From Planctomycetota bacterium (GTDB taxonomy: Bacteria; Planctomycetota; Planctomycetia; Gemmatales; Gemmataceae): 44,892 nt of DNA. The position numbers and the translations under genes were made by a program. Location of the stretch: NCBI GenBank assembly GCA_016873095.1, contig VGYC01000039.1, forward strand, positions 1-44,892, written 5' to 3'. The notes under the pieces were generated by a model. It was not told the origin of the DNA. It searched no databases and was given only the letters and a program-made list of their open reading frames with translations. Positions 35,188 to 44,181 of this stretch are shown here, in pieces (position 1 is the first letter of the stretch; each line of letters starts with the position of its first letter).

Positions 35188-37275
35188 GTGTTCATCCACA
35201 CTCAAGACCTCAGGCAGAGCGTGCAGTATCTCAAGGGCGTCGGCCCCGCGCGCGCGGAGTTGCTCGAACGTCTCGGCATCCGCACCGTCGGCGACCTGCT
35301 ATTTCACTTCCCGCGCTCGTACGACGACCTGAGCGACACCCGCGCCATCACCGAGCTTTCCGCCGGCGTCATGCAGACCGTGCAGGGCGAGATCGTCGAG
35401 ATGGAGGGACGCGAGATCTCCAACGGACGAAGCGTCGTGTCCATCGTGCTCGACGACAAGTCCGGGAAATGTCTTGAAGGCGTCTGGTTCAATCAGCCGT
35501 ACATCACGCGCGGCTATCGCTACGGGCAGCGTGTCTCCTTCAGCGGCAAGCCGCGCTGGTATCGCGATCACTGGCAGATGAACGCCCCGCGCGTTCGCAT
35601 CCTCGACGGCAGCGCCAGGGAGGAGAGGGAAGAATCGACCATCGTGCCGGTCTATCCCCTGACGGAGAACCTGCGCGCCGACGCGCTGCAAGCGATGCTG
35701 CGCCAGGCCGTGGACCGCTACGCCGCCGCACTGCCGGAGCTGCTACCCGCGAAGCTTCGTGAACAGCAGCAACTCCCCGGCAGTCAGGCAGCGCTCGCGG
35801 GCGTGCATTTCCCGCGCGATCTGCAAACGGCCAGGCAGGCCCGGCGACGCTTCGTTTACGAAGAGCTACTGGTCCTGCAGGTGGCCCTCGCCCTGCGGCG
35901 CCGCGAACTGCGCGACCGGCAGCAAGCGCCTCCCTTGCCGGTGGATTCGTTGATCGACGAGCACATTCGCCGGCTGTTTCCCTTCAAGCTGACGGCCGAC
36001 CAGGACCGCGCCGTGCAGGCCGTCTGCCGCGACTTGGCGAAGAATCGGCCCATGCAACGGCTGCTGCAAGCCGACGTGGGCGCCGGCAAGACCGCGGTTG
36101 CCGTCTACGCCCTGCTCGTCACCGTGGCCAACAAGCATCAGGCGATCCTGATGGCCCCCACCGAGGTGCTCGCGCAGCAGCACTGGCGGACGCTGGACGC
36201 TTATCTTGCCAGGAGCCGAGTGCGGCGGCTGCTGCTCACCGGCGCCTTGACATCGAGGGAACGCACGAAAGCGCTGGCCGCCATCAAGGCCGGCGACATC
36301 GACCTGGTCGTCGGCACGCAGGCGCTGGTGCAGGACGACGTCAAGTTCGCCCGGCTGGGGCTGGTCATCATCGACGAGCAACACAAGTTCGGCGTGAATC
36401 AGCGGGCCCAGGTCCGCAAGCTTGGCGTCGATCCGCATTACCTGGTCATGACGGCCACGCCCATCCCGCGCACCGTGGCCCTCACCATGTTCGGCGACCT
36501 GGACACATCCACCATCAAGCACCTTCCTCCAGGCCGGCAACCGGTCACGACTCGCTGGATGACCGAGTCGCAGCGCGAACGCGTCTACACCAGGCTCGCC
36601 GAGGCCCTGCGCCAGGGCCGGCAGGCGTTCCTTGTTTGCCCGCTCGTCGAGGAATCGGAAACGCTCGACCTCAAGGCGGCCGAGCAGATGCACGCCGAGC
36701 TGAAGGAGGGGGCCTTCCGCGAGTTTCGCCTGGGCCTGCTCCACGGCCGGCTTGACGACGAGGCCAAGGACCGCGTCATGGAGCAGTTCCGCAAGCGCGA
36801 GCTGGACCTGCTGGTGACGACGCTGGTGATCGAGGTCGGCGTGGATGTGCCCAACGCCACGCTGCTGGTCGTGGAGCACGCCGAGCGTTTCGGCCTGTCG
36901 CAGTTGCACCAGCTGCGCGGCCGGGTGAGCCGCGGCAGCGTCGCCGGCGAGTGCTACCTGTTCTCGAGCCAGACGAGCAGCGACGCGCAACAACGGCTGC
37001 GCACGTTTTGCCGGACGACCGACGGCTTCGCCCTCGCGGAGCAGGATGCGCGCATGCGCGGCCTGGGCGAGTTCTTCGGTACGCGGCAACACGGCCTGGG
37101 CGACCTGCACGTCGCCGATCTGCTCGCCGACCAGGAAGTCTTGCAAGCGGCCCGCGCCGACGCGCTCGAACTCGTCGCGGCCGACGCCACATTGAAGCAG
37201 CCGGAGCACGCGTTGCTACGCCAGGCGGTCATCGAACGCTACGGGAAAACGCTGGATCTGTCGCGGATCGGATGA
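35188..37275 (+). CDS. recG: ATP-dependent DNA helicase RecG
   Basis: A 695-residue superfamily 2 helicase that remodels stalled forks and branched DNA. The N-terminal wedge/OB region begins VQYLKGVGPARAELLERLGI. The helicase core has FKLTADQDRAV (Q-motif region), Walker A in QADVGAGKTAVA, DEQH (motif II, in VIIDEQHKFGV), TATPIPRT (motif III), ATLLVVEHAERFGLSQLHQLRGRVSRG (motifs V-VI) and the C-terminal GLGEFFGTRQHG (TRG motif). All are intact. GTG at 35188 gives the usual distance (about 11 residues) to VQYLKGVGP; GTG at 35155 is an alternative. It diverges from the oxidoreductase gene and converges on hemC with 26 bases between. Confidence 0.93.
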   Translation: MFIHTQDLRQSVQYLKGVGPARAELLERLGIRTVGDLLFHFPRSYDDLSDTRAITELSAGVMQTVQGEIVEMEGREISNGRSVVSIVLDDKSGKCLEGVWFNQPYITRGYRYGQRVSFSGKPRWYRDHWQMNAPRVRILDGSAREEREESTIVPVYPLTENLRADALQAMLRQAVDRYAAALPELLPAKLREQQQLPGSQAALAGVHFPRDLQTARQARRRFVYEELLVLQVALALRRRELRDRQQAPPLPVDSLIDEHIRRLFPFKLTADQDRAVQAVCRDLAKNRPMQRLLQADVGAGKTAVAVYALLVTVANKHQAILMAPTEVLAQQHWRTLDAYLARSRVRRLLLTGALTSRERTKALAAIKAGDIDLVVGTQALVQDDVKFARLGLVIIDEQHKFGVNQRAQVRKLGVDPHYLVMTATPIPRTVALTMFGDLDTSTIKHLPPGRQPVTTRWMTESQRERVYTRLAEALRQGRQAFLVCPLVEESETLDLKAAEQMHAELKEGAFREFRLGLLHGRLDDEAKDRVMEQFRKRELDLLVTTLVIEVGVDVPNATLLVVEHAERFGLSQLHQLRGRVSRGSVAGECYLFSSQTSSDAQQRLRTFCRTTDGFALAEQDARMRGLGEFFGTRQHGLGDLHVADLLADQEVLQAARADALELVAADATLKQPEHALLRQAVIERYGKTLDLSRIG

Positions 37276-37301
37276 GTAGATCCAGCCAGGCAATGGACAC
37301 A

Positions 37302-38213
37302 TTAGCCCTTCAAAAGTTCGCGTGCACCCTTCGCCAGCAGATTCGCGGCCAGTTCGCGGCCAATTGCATCGGCGTCGCTCGTCTTGCCGGCAAGTTGCGC
37401 CTCGATGCGCCGCGTACCATCGGGTGACAGCACGGCACCGCGAATGGTCAACGCGTCGTTCAGGACCGATGCGGCGGCGCCGATGGGGACGTGACAGCCG
37501 CCGCCCAGCTCGCGAAGCATGGCGCGCTCGGCGAGGACCGCGGCATGCGTGCTGGCATGATCGATCTGTCCGAGACAGGTACGGGTCGCGGCATCGGCGG
37601 CGCGGCATTCCAGGCCGAGTGCGCCCTGGCCCACCGCCGGCAACATCCAGCTCGCATCGAGGACTTCGGTGATGTCTGCTGCCAGCCCCAGCCGTTTCAG
37701 CCCGGCCTCGGCGAGGATGATGCCGTCGAGATCTTGCTCGACCAGCTTGCGCAGGCGCGTGTCCACGTTGCCGCGGATGTCCACCAGCTTCAGATCGGGT
37801 CGGCGATGGGCCATCTGGGCGCGGCGGCGCAGGCTGCTGCTGGCCAGTGTCGCGCCTTGCGGCAGCGCGGCAAACGATAAGTGCTTGCGCGAAACAAGTG
37901 CGTCGCCGGTCGGGCCGCGCTCCGGCACCGCCGCCAGGACCAGACCCGGTGCGGCAACCGTCGGCAAGTCCTTCAAGCTGTGCACCGCCACATCGGCGAC
38001 ATTCGCCAGGAGCGCGTCCTGGATGGCCTTGGTGAAAACGCCCTCGCCGCCGATGGCCGCCAGCGGCACGTCGCGCACCTGGTCCCCGGCCGTCTGGATC
38101 TCGACGATCTCGATGCGGCGGTTTCTCACGCCGGTAAGCAACTGCGACACGTGCCGCGCTTGCCAGAGGGCCAGCGGGCTGGCACGCGTACCGATGCGAA
38201 GGGGAGCAGGCAT
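37302..38213 (-). CDS. hemC: Porphobilinogen deaminase (hydroxymethylbilane synthase)
   Basis: A 303-residue protein that polymerises four porphobilinogens to hydroxymethylbilane. It begins MPAPLRIGTRASPLALWQA. EIVEIQTAGDQ and FTKAIQDALL follow, then VAVHSLKDLPT with its catalytic Asp. SSSLRRRAQM and VDIRGNVDTRL carry the substrate-binding Arg residues, and ELGGGCHVPIGA carries the Cys that anchors the dipyrromethane cofactor. Family length is normal. The start at 38213 is supported by homology; the frame runs upstream to 38675 through a 12-bp tandem repeat and the trxB 3' end, which is spurious. No strong ribosome site is visible. It is separated from hemD, the next enzyme in the pathway. 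Confidence 0.94.
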   Translation of the reverse strand: MPAPLRIGTRASPLALWQARHVSQLLTGVRNRRIEIVEIQTAGDQVRDVPLAAIGGEGVFTKAIQDALLANVADVAVHSLKDLPTVAAPGLVLAAVPERGPTGDALVSRKHLSFAALPQGATLASSSLRRRAQMAHRRPDLKLVDIRGNVDTRLRKLVEQDLDGIILAEAGLKRLGLAADITEVLDASWMLPAVGQGALGLECRAADAATRTCLGQIDHASTHAAVLAERAMLRELGGGCHVPIGAAASVLNDALTIRGAVLSPDGTRRIEAQLAGKTSDADAIGRELAANLLAKGARELLKG

Positions 38214-38281
38214 GACTGACTCAAAAGGCGAGCGTCGATGCGTAAGCTCGACGTGTACGATGCGCCGCGCGGATTCGCGCA

Positions 38282-38317
38282 CGTCGCGCTTACCGTCGCG
38301 CTTGCCGTCGCGCTTAC
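38282..38317. repeat. 12-bp tandem repeat, 3 copies, between hemC and trxB
   Basis: Three units of CGTCGCGCTTAC, the middle with one substitution (G for A), lie at 38282-38293, 38294-38305 and 38306-38317. They fall 69 bases upstream of the hemC start and downstream of the trxB stop, so they may affect hemC expression. Confidence 0.85.
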
Positions 38318-38337
38318 GCCGCGACGCCCGCCGTGTC

Positions 38338-39423
38338 TCAATGGTAGCCTTTTTCCGCGAGCCAGCGTTCGGCGTCGAGGGCGGCCATGCAACCGGTACC
38401 GGCGGCGGTGACGGCCTGCTTGTAGTAGCTGTCCGAAACGTCGCCCGCCGAGAACACGCCCTCCACGCTCGTCCAGCACCGCTGCGGCCTGGTCCATTTG
38501 ATGAAGCCCTTGTCGTCGAGGGCCAGCGCGCCTTCGAGAAAGTCGGTGTTGGGCGTGTGGCCGATGGCCACGAACATGCCGCCGGCATCAAGTTCCTCGG
38601 TGCGGTCGTCAACCGTGCTCTTGAGCCGGACGCTGGTGACGCCGTCGGCCTCGGTGCCGATGACCTCATCGACAACTCGGTTCCACTTCATCGTTATCTT
38701 CGGATTGCTCAGGGCACGGTCTTGCATGATCTTGCTGGCGCGGAGCTCGTCGCGACGATGGACCAGGTAGACCGTGCTGGCGAACTTGGTCAGATACGTT
38801 CCCTCCTCGACCGCTGAATCGCCGCCGCCGACCACGACCAGCGGCTTGTTCTTGAAGCGCGGCAGCGCGCCGTCGCACACCGCGCACGCCGACACGCCAT
38901 TGTTCTTGTACTTGTCTTCCGACGGCAGTCCCAGATAGTTGGCTCGCGCCCCGGTGGCGACAATGACGGCCTGACTCTCGACCGACTCCCCCTCGCGGCT
39001 GTGCAGCACGAACGGATGCTTCTTGAAGTCCACCTTGACAATGTCGTCGGTGACGATGCGCGTGCCGAAGTTGACTGCCTGCTGCCGCATGAACTCCATC
39101 AACTCCGGGCCGAAGGCGGCACGCTTGCCGGTGTGAGCACGCTTGCCCGAATGAAAGTGTGCCAGGTTGCCGTAGCGATCATCCGGGAGAGCCGAGCGCG
39201 AGAACTGGGCCAGGGCCGCCGAATCGACGAACGGCCAGCCGGGGAAGTTCTCGACCTCGGTGGTGAGGTTGAGCTGGCCGAGCGGCGTGGTGCCGTTCAC
39301 GCGATTCTGGTCCCAGGTCGCCGAGCCCTCATAGACGAGCGGTTGCAAGTTGGCGCGTGCCGCGTAGATCGCCGCCGTCCACCCCGCCGGTCCCGAACCG
39401 ATGATCACAACCTTCTCTGGCAT
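38338..39423 (-). CDS. trxB: Thioredoxin reductase with an insertion
   Basis: A 361-residue FAD/NADPH enzyme that reduces thioredoxin. FAD-binding [18 protein letters not shown] is at residues 7-24, the redox-active pair is in [11 protein letters not shown] (about 175-185), the NADPH loop is [15 protein letters not shown], and the C-terminal FAD motif is [23 protein letters not shown]. About 40 residues (about 65-104) are present between ENFPGWP and [12 protein letters not shown] that ordinary ~320-residue TrxB proteins lack, including a [10 protein letters not shown] duplication. All catalytic elements are intact, so it is probably functional. AAGGAGAG precedes the ATG. No thioredoxin gene is adjacent. 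Confidence 0.92.
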   Translation of the reverse strand: MPEKVVIIGSGPAGWTAAIYAARANLQPLVYEGSATWDQNRVNGTTPLGQLNLTTEVENFPGWPFVDSAALAQFSRSALPDDRYGNLAHFHSGKRAHTGKRAAFGPELMEFMRQQAVNFGTRIVTDDIVKVDFKKHPFVLHSREGESVESQAVIVATGARANYLGLPSEDKYKNNGVSACAVCDGALPRFKNKPLVVVGGGDSAVEEGTYLTKFASTVYLVHRRDELRASKIMQDRALSNPKITMKWNRVVDEVIGTEADGVTSVRLKSTVDDRTEELDAGGMFVAIGHTPNTDFLEGALALDDKGFIKWTRPQRCWTSVEGVFSAGDVSDSYYKQAVTAAGTGCMAALDAERWLAEKGYH

Positions 39424-39599
39424 GCATTCTCTCCTTGATTAGGCAGTGCGTTCCAACATGGATGAGTATAAGCAAGCGGGGGCGGGCGAAGAAGGGGTAG
39501 GCCCGCCTTCGATGAGCTTCCATCACGCGGTGCGCGACGTCTCAGCGCTCCACGTGCTGCAGGCGATCCGCCCTGATTGCGCGGTTCCAGGTGTATGAC

Positions 39600-41255
39600 T
39601 CACGGCATCGGCTGGCCGACCTCGGCCTGGCCGATGTCGATGTTGCGGAACGCGAACGGTACCTGGAATGTGACAGTGCGCTGGCCCGTGAAGAGCAGAC
39701 GATCAGGATCGTTCTGGCCGGCATTGGCGCGAAACACCATCGTCAGTTCCTGGCTCATCACGCCGTTGGTGATCTGCATGCGGCGGCTGGGGATGTTGAC
39801 GAGCTGGAAATTCTTGCCGTCCTTGTCCACCAGCGTCGGCACGTTTTGCTGCTGCGGCATGCCGCCGATGATGATGTTGCCGCCTCCCTGGATCTGGATT
39901 TGCTGGATGACGACGCCGTTCACACCGCCGAAAACGTTCTGTCCTGGCAAGTTTCCCATGCGGACCTGGATGCTGAATGTCCCGTCCTTCTGCTTCGCGG
40001 CCGATACCACCTGCATGGTGGCGCCGCCCTTGCCCTTCACGGTCTTGCCGCCCCCCTTGAGGACATCGGGCACGGACACGAGCGTTTCCGTCGGCATCAG
40101 AGCCTGCGCGGTCAGGCTGCCCGTCAACTCCTTGAACAGCTTGGCTTTCTTCTCGCCGAGCTTGAAACGGCGCACCGCTTGCCGGTTGCCCTGGGCGTGA
40201 ATGACGTGCGTCGCGTCGACAGTGCGATCGATGTTCAGGGACAGCGCCTGTCCCTGGTCGTCGCTGGCCTTGTCCACGCGCGGCGAACTGGTCAGCGCGA
40301 AGTTCTGCAGGCGCGGCTCGGCCCACACGTCGAGGAGCACGACGACTTCATCCTTCCGCGCCGGCTCTTTCTTTGCGTGGGCGCGAATGCGGACGGCGCC
40401 GGAATAGCTCGTGGGCACCACCACGGGCTTGCCGGAGCGGACCTGCAGGTAATTCGACGGGCGCGGCTCCTGCAAGTAGTAACCGGGGTTGCGCGCCGGC
40501 TGCAGCTGGATCTGCACGGCGGGAGGCGGCGCCTGGACCGGCTGTGCCTGGACCACCGGCGCCGGCGGCTTGATTTCCAAGGCCGCCGCGGCCGCCGCGC
40601 GCGCCTCGATCAGCACCGGGCCTTTCGGGGCCGCCTTCGGCGGAATCACCGGCAAGACCGGCAACGGCCGCGGTTTGCGGTTCGGCGGCCGGATGCGAAT
40701 CGGCGGCATGGGCGGCGGCACCATCGCCGGCAGATACGGATTGCCGTCCACCAGCCCGGCCTTCTGGCAAAGCTGATCGAACGCCTCCCAGAAGGTCGTG
40801 TCGCCCGTGTCGATCGTGATCTTCTGGGCGGCAAGTTTCTTGGCGTCGCCCTGGACCATGATGGGATACTTGCTCTGGTTCTCCAGCTCCTTGATGGCGT
40901 CCAGCACCGACACGTCCTTCAGCTTCAGACGCACGCGCCTGGGCGCGAGGATCTGCGCCGTGGCGATCTTCTCCTCGAGCCGGCGCTGGATCTCGGCGGC
41001 CCGGCGGATCACTTCCAGGTCAAGTCCCTGGCCGGCTTCCGCGCTCCTGGCAATGGCGCGCAACGCGGGCAGCGCCGGCTCGCCGATGGCCTCCAGTTCC
41101 TTGGCCGCGCGTTCGCGCTCCGCGAACTTGCTGCTGCCGAGCTGCTTGATCAGCTCCGACACCCGGCCGCCATCCTGGCTCTGCGACTGCGTTTGCTGGG
41201 CGACGACCGGCAAGGCAACGCCAAGAACGCATGCTGCCATCAACGTCCGACGCAT
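39600..41255 (-). CDS. Secreted HEAT/STN-like protein with Pro/Ala-rich linker, hypothetical
   Basis: A 551-residue exported protein whose function I do not recognise. A signal peptide (MRRTLMAACVLGVALPVVA) is followed by a Gln-rich stretch. Residues about 30-95 resemble one or two HEAT repeats (SSKFAERERAAKELEAIGEPALPALRAI is the classic look). Residues about 105-175 resemble the secretin/TonB short (STN) domain (VRLKLKDVSVLDAIKELENQ). A long Pro/Ala-rich linker (about 180-260) follows, and then a C-terminal beta-rich domain (about 280-545) containing GGGNIIIGGMP. The ATG at 41255 has GAAGGAGATC upstream. STN-like domains occur in secretin and receptor assemblies, but there is no secretin here. 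It is a single gene, transcribed towards trxB. Confidence 0.75.
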   Translation of the reverse strand: MRRTLMAACVLGVALPVVAQQTQSQSQDGGRVSELIKQLGSSKFAERERAAKELEAIGEPALPALRAIARSAEAGQGLDLEVIRRAAEIQRRLEEKIATAQILAPRRVRLKLKDVSVLDAIKELENQSKYPIMVQGDAKKLAAQKITIDTGDTTFWEAFDQLCQKAGLVDGNPYLPAMVPPPMPPIRIRPPNRKPRPLPVLPVIPPKAAPKGPVLIEARAAAAAALEIKPPAPVVQAQPVQAPPPAVQIQLQPARNPGYYLQEPRPSNYLQVRSGKPVVVPTSYSGAVRIRAHAKKEPARKDEVVVLLDVWAEPRLQNFALTSSPRVDKASDDQGQALSLNIDRTVDATHVIHAQGNRQAVRRFKLGEKKAKLFKELTGSLTAQALMPTETLVSVPDVLKGGGKTVKGKGGATMQVVSAAKQKDGTFSIQVRMGNLPGQNVFGGVNGVVIQQIQIQGGGNIIIGGMPQQQNVPTLVDKDGKNFQLVNIPSRRMQITNGVMSQELTMVFRANAGQNDPDRLLFTGQRTVTFQVPFAFRNIDIGQAEVGQPMP

Positions 41256-41382
41256 GATCGATCTCCTTCGTGGAGTCCTTCCAGACGGTTACGGCTCGAT
41301 GGTTGTGATTGATCATGATAGCCGATCTGACCACGTGACACAAACGGAAACTGACCGTCACGAAGACCGTGAAGGCGTCGTG

Positions 41383-42882
41383 TCATTCACGCGGCAATGC
41401 CTCGGGCCGCTTCGCCTCCAGGATGAGCAAGCGGTCGCGCTGAAACACCGGCGCCTGCCTGGTACCGCCGGGCAGCCAGCGCTCCGGGGACGCGTCCCAC
41501 AGGACAACCAGGTCCACCAGCTCGCGCTGCGGATGTGTCGCGAAGTCGCCGCGGGCCCGGACGACGCCCTCGCGAAAGCGGATCGGAAAGTAGCCGCTGG
41601 CGGCCTCGTGATTGTCGAGGTTCACGTTGCCTGTCCCGAGACAGTAGTAGTCGCCGGCGTGTTCGAGATGGTCCGCGCCCGCCGCCCGCCTGTCGCCGCG
41701 GACGATGAAGAGCGTGCGATTCTCGCCCACCGCGCCCAGCCCCGCGGTGAACTCCTCGATCTCATCCTGAAGATTGCCGACGTGACCCGACACGAGACCC
41801 AGCTTCCACGAGAGCGCCACCAGCGTCAACGCCCAGCAACCAAGACGACATGCCGGCCGCGGCGTCGGACGACACGCGGCCAGCAAGCACAGTGGAAACA
41901 CCGCGGCCAGCCGGCATTTCAAAAACCCACCCTGATCGCTCGGCAGATGATCGCTCACGAGCCAGTAGCCGGCCAGCAGCAGCGCGCCGTAACAAGCGAT
42001 CGGCCAGCGCGGCACGCCCGCCGCCCCGCACCATGCCCCCACCACCAGGAGCAGCGCGTAGACAACCAGCGTCACCGTCGCCAGCGTATCGGCCCGCGGC
42101 AACGGGCCGAACATCTGCATGCCCAGCCCCGCGATGTCCGCCTGCAGCCGCTCCGCGCTCACGCCCTCCAGCAGGCGCGGTCGGCCTGCCGCCCAGAATC
42201 CGCTCCGCTCGAAATAGTCCAGCGTCAGCAGCAGCGCCGGCAGCGCTGCCAGCGCGATCCAGCCCAGCCGCGCCGCCCGCGCCTGAAAGGCTTCCGGCCC
42301 CGTCCGGTCCATCGCTGTCAGCCCCGCCAGCCACAGGCTGCCCGTCACCGCCAGCAGGAACCCCACCAGGTGCGTGAACCAGCATGCCAGGAACAGCGCC
42401 GCCAGCACCGCCGCCGGCCCGGCGTCCAGCCGTGGCCTGCGCAGCACATAGCCCAGGATCGTCCACAGCAGCACCATGCTCAGGCAGTAGTTGTAAAACC
42501 CCATCCAGAAGCAGCGCGGCAAGAGCAGCAGCAGTGCCGCCGCCGCCAGATAGCCGCTGTCCTTCCCGAAGCCCCCCAGAAAGTACCGGAACGACCAGGC
42601 GAAGCCGATGACGTATACGCTGACCACCACCTTCTCGGCCGTCAGCGGCGCCACGACGTGGAAAAGCCCGGCCAGCACGACGTGCACTGTCCAGTTCGGC
42701 ACGGCTTCCAGCCGGATCTCGTAGAAGTCGGCGCAGCGCGGCCCACACTCCGCCAGGATGGCCGCGTTCGCCAGATGTGCCGGCCCATCCTGCGTCGGTA
42801 GATAGCGATTCAGCCACACCGGCATGAGATGGCACAGCACCAGCAGCCCCAACAGCACATCGGCTCGCCGGCTACTTACCAT
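41383..42882 (-). CDS. Polytopic membrane protein, possible GT-C-like glycosyltransferase
   Basis: A 499-residue protein with about ten hydrophobic helices across residues 8-350, then a soluble C-terminal domain (about 370-499). The first loop contains LNRYLPTQDGPAHLANAA; an acidic residue in the first extracytoplasmic loop is characteristic of GT-C glycosyltransferases, which use lipid-linked sugar donors. This resemblance is weak and the family is not certain. The central helices include YNYCLSMVLLWTILGYVL and GAWCGAAGVPRWPIACYGALLLAGYW. The C-terminal part includes TLFIVRGDRRAAGADHLEHAGDYYC. The ATG at 42882 is the first good start. Neighbours give no pathway clue. A purely hypothetical membrane protein remains the fallback. 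Confidence 0.6.
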   Translation of the reverse strand: MVSSRRADVLLGLLVLCHLMPVWLNRYLPTQDGPAHLANAAILAECGPRCADFYEIRLEAVPNWTVHVVLAGLFHVVAPLTAEKVVVSVYVIGFAWSFRYFLGGFGKDSGYLAAAALLLLLPRCFWMGFYNYCLSMVLLWTILGYVLRRPRLDAGPAAVLAALFLACWFTHLVGFLLAVTGSLWLAGLTAMDRTGPEAFQARAARLGWIALAALPALLLTLDYFERSGFWAAGRPRLLEGVSAERLQADIAGLGMQMFGPLPRADTLATVTLVVYALLLVVGAWCGAAGVPRWPIACYGALLLAGYWLVSDHLPSDQGGFLKCRLAAVFPLCLLAACRPTPRPACRLGCWALTLVALSWKLGLVSGHVGNLQDEIEEFTAGLGAVGENRTLFIVRGDRRAAGADHLEHAGDYYCLGTGNVNLDNHEAASGYFPIRFREGVVRARGDFATHPQRELVDLVVLWDASPERWLPGGTRQAPVFQRDRLLILEAKRPEALPRE

Positions 42883-43082
42883 CGACCATTCCCCCGGCTA
42901 TCAACGCTGCCCGAAAGCCGACCGCGGAAAGCTGACCGCTGAGGAAATTCGTCCAGGATTCGTCCAGAAAGTGACATACACCCCCTCGGCGCATCCTCCC
43001 AGATGGCAGCCAATAACGTAACCGATTACCTGACCATGGGTTACATTATTCCAGCGTTGGTTCTCTATGTCCAATGCGATTT

Positions 43083-43143
43083 AACCACAGAGACACAGAG
43101 GCACAGAGAACGGTCTTCTCTGTGTCTCTGTGCCTCTGTGGTT
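43083..43143. repeat. 28-base imperfect inverted repeat (hairpin element)
   Basis: Arms at 43083-43110 and 43116-43143 pair at 26 of 28 positions around a five-base loop (CGGTC). The arms are built of CAGAG/CTCTG repeats. The element sits 30 bases after the DUF1559 stop, within the 291-base gap before the membrane protein gene, so it could terminate the DUF1559 transcript. I recall similar hairpins as dispersed repeats in many environmental bacterial genomes. Confidence 0.85.
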
Positions 43144-43173
43144 CTAAATTGAGAGCTGCCCCCTGCAAGCCGT

Positions 43174-44070
43174 TCATTCCTCGATGACTTCGCCGCCGGC
43201 GGGGGTGAGCAGCGCCAGCACGGTCGCGTAGGGCGCCTCGAAACGCAGCGGCCGCACCGAGCCGTCCGCGAACAGGAACTGCGCGATGTTTGGATGGGCC
43301 GAGCCCCAGTTTTGCAGCACGTTCACGCCGGCCTTGTCTGCCAGAACGTCGGTCCCCAGCCGGGCCAGCGCGTCCGGCCCGCCCAGGAAGAACGGCTCGT
43401 CCCACCACCACGTGCCGCTCGTGTAGTCGGCCGGGTCCATGACCTTCTCGCCCGCCAGGATCGTGCTCGACGTGCCGTCGCTGATGAACGCGCTCGACAG
43501 CACCTGCGGCCGGCGCTGGATGAGCCGCCCGTTGGCCGCGTAATCGATCCGCGCCCACGACCAGCCGCCCCCTTCATAACTGCCGTACTTGTCCGCGCTG
43601 GCCACCATGGCGCTGTTGGCCCGCCGCCCCGGGCAGATGTACGACGGCACTGTCCCGTCCCAGCGCGGCTTCTTGTGCAAATTGTCCTGCTCCAGATAGG
43701 GCAGGATGGCGTACGCCCAGCTGCCGGTCTGCTCCGCCGCACCCAGCGCCGGATCGCCCACGCCCCACGTGTACGTCTTGCCGTAGGCATACACCGTCGT
43801 GGACACGTACACAGCCAGCCCGGCCGTGCTCTTGATCGACTGCTTCCCGTCCCAGCCGCCATTGCTCGGAAACACGCGGCGGCCGTCATGATGCTGCACC
43901 AGCGCCAGGCCAATCTGCCGCAGGTTGTTGCCGCACTCGGCCTGGCTGGCCGCCGCCCGCACGCGCACGATCGCCGCCGCCGTCATCGCCAGCAACACGC
44001 CGATGATGGCGACGACGACCAGCAACTCGATCAGGGTGAAGGCGCGCGCTCTTACATCGTCACGATTCAT
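43174..44070 (-). CDS. DUF1559 prepilin-type N-terminal domain protein
   Basis: A 298-residue protein of a family greatly expanded in Planctomycetes. The N-terminus is a type IV prepilin/pseudopilin signal: a short basic leader (MNRDDVRARA), then FTLIELLVVVAIIGVLLAM, with processing expected just before the Phe. The following AECGNNLRQIGLALVQHHD is the conserved DUF1559 start, and the C-terminal domain ends with FLFADGSVRPLRF, the family's H/DGS signature. The start at 44070 gives the right leader length; an ATG at 44100 would lengthen it. Members are thought to be pseudopilin-like or cell-surface proteins, but their role is not established. No pilus or type II secretion genes are nearby. Confidence 0.9.
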   Translation of the reverse strand: MNRDDVRARAFTLIELLVVVAIIGVLLAMTAAAIVRVRAAASQAECGNNLRQIGLALVQHHDGRRVFPSNGGWDGKQSIKSTAGLAVYVSTTVYAYGKTYTWGVGDPALGAAEQTGSWAYAILPYLEQDNLHKKPRWDGTVPSYICPGRRANSAMVASADKYGSYEGGGWSWARIDYAANGRLIQRRPQVLSSAFISDGTSSTILAGEKVMDPADYTSGTWWWDEPFFLGGPDALARLGTDVLADKAGVNVLQNWGSAHPNIAQFLFADGSVRPLRFEAPYATVLALLTPAGGEVIEE

Positions 44071-44181
44071 GGACCCAGCCTTCGCCGCCGAGAGCGTCAT
44101 CAGAATAAACGATGATGGCGCTAAATTAGTTGGCAGCCATGCATTGCCGGAATCGGGCCACAGTATCGCGACCCGGCCCGG

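Noticed and set aside
36776-37192. Arg-rich 138-codon antisense frame in recG
   Set aside because: It is opposite conserved helicase motifs, with extreme Arg/Ala/Pro composition.
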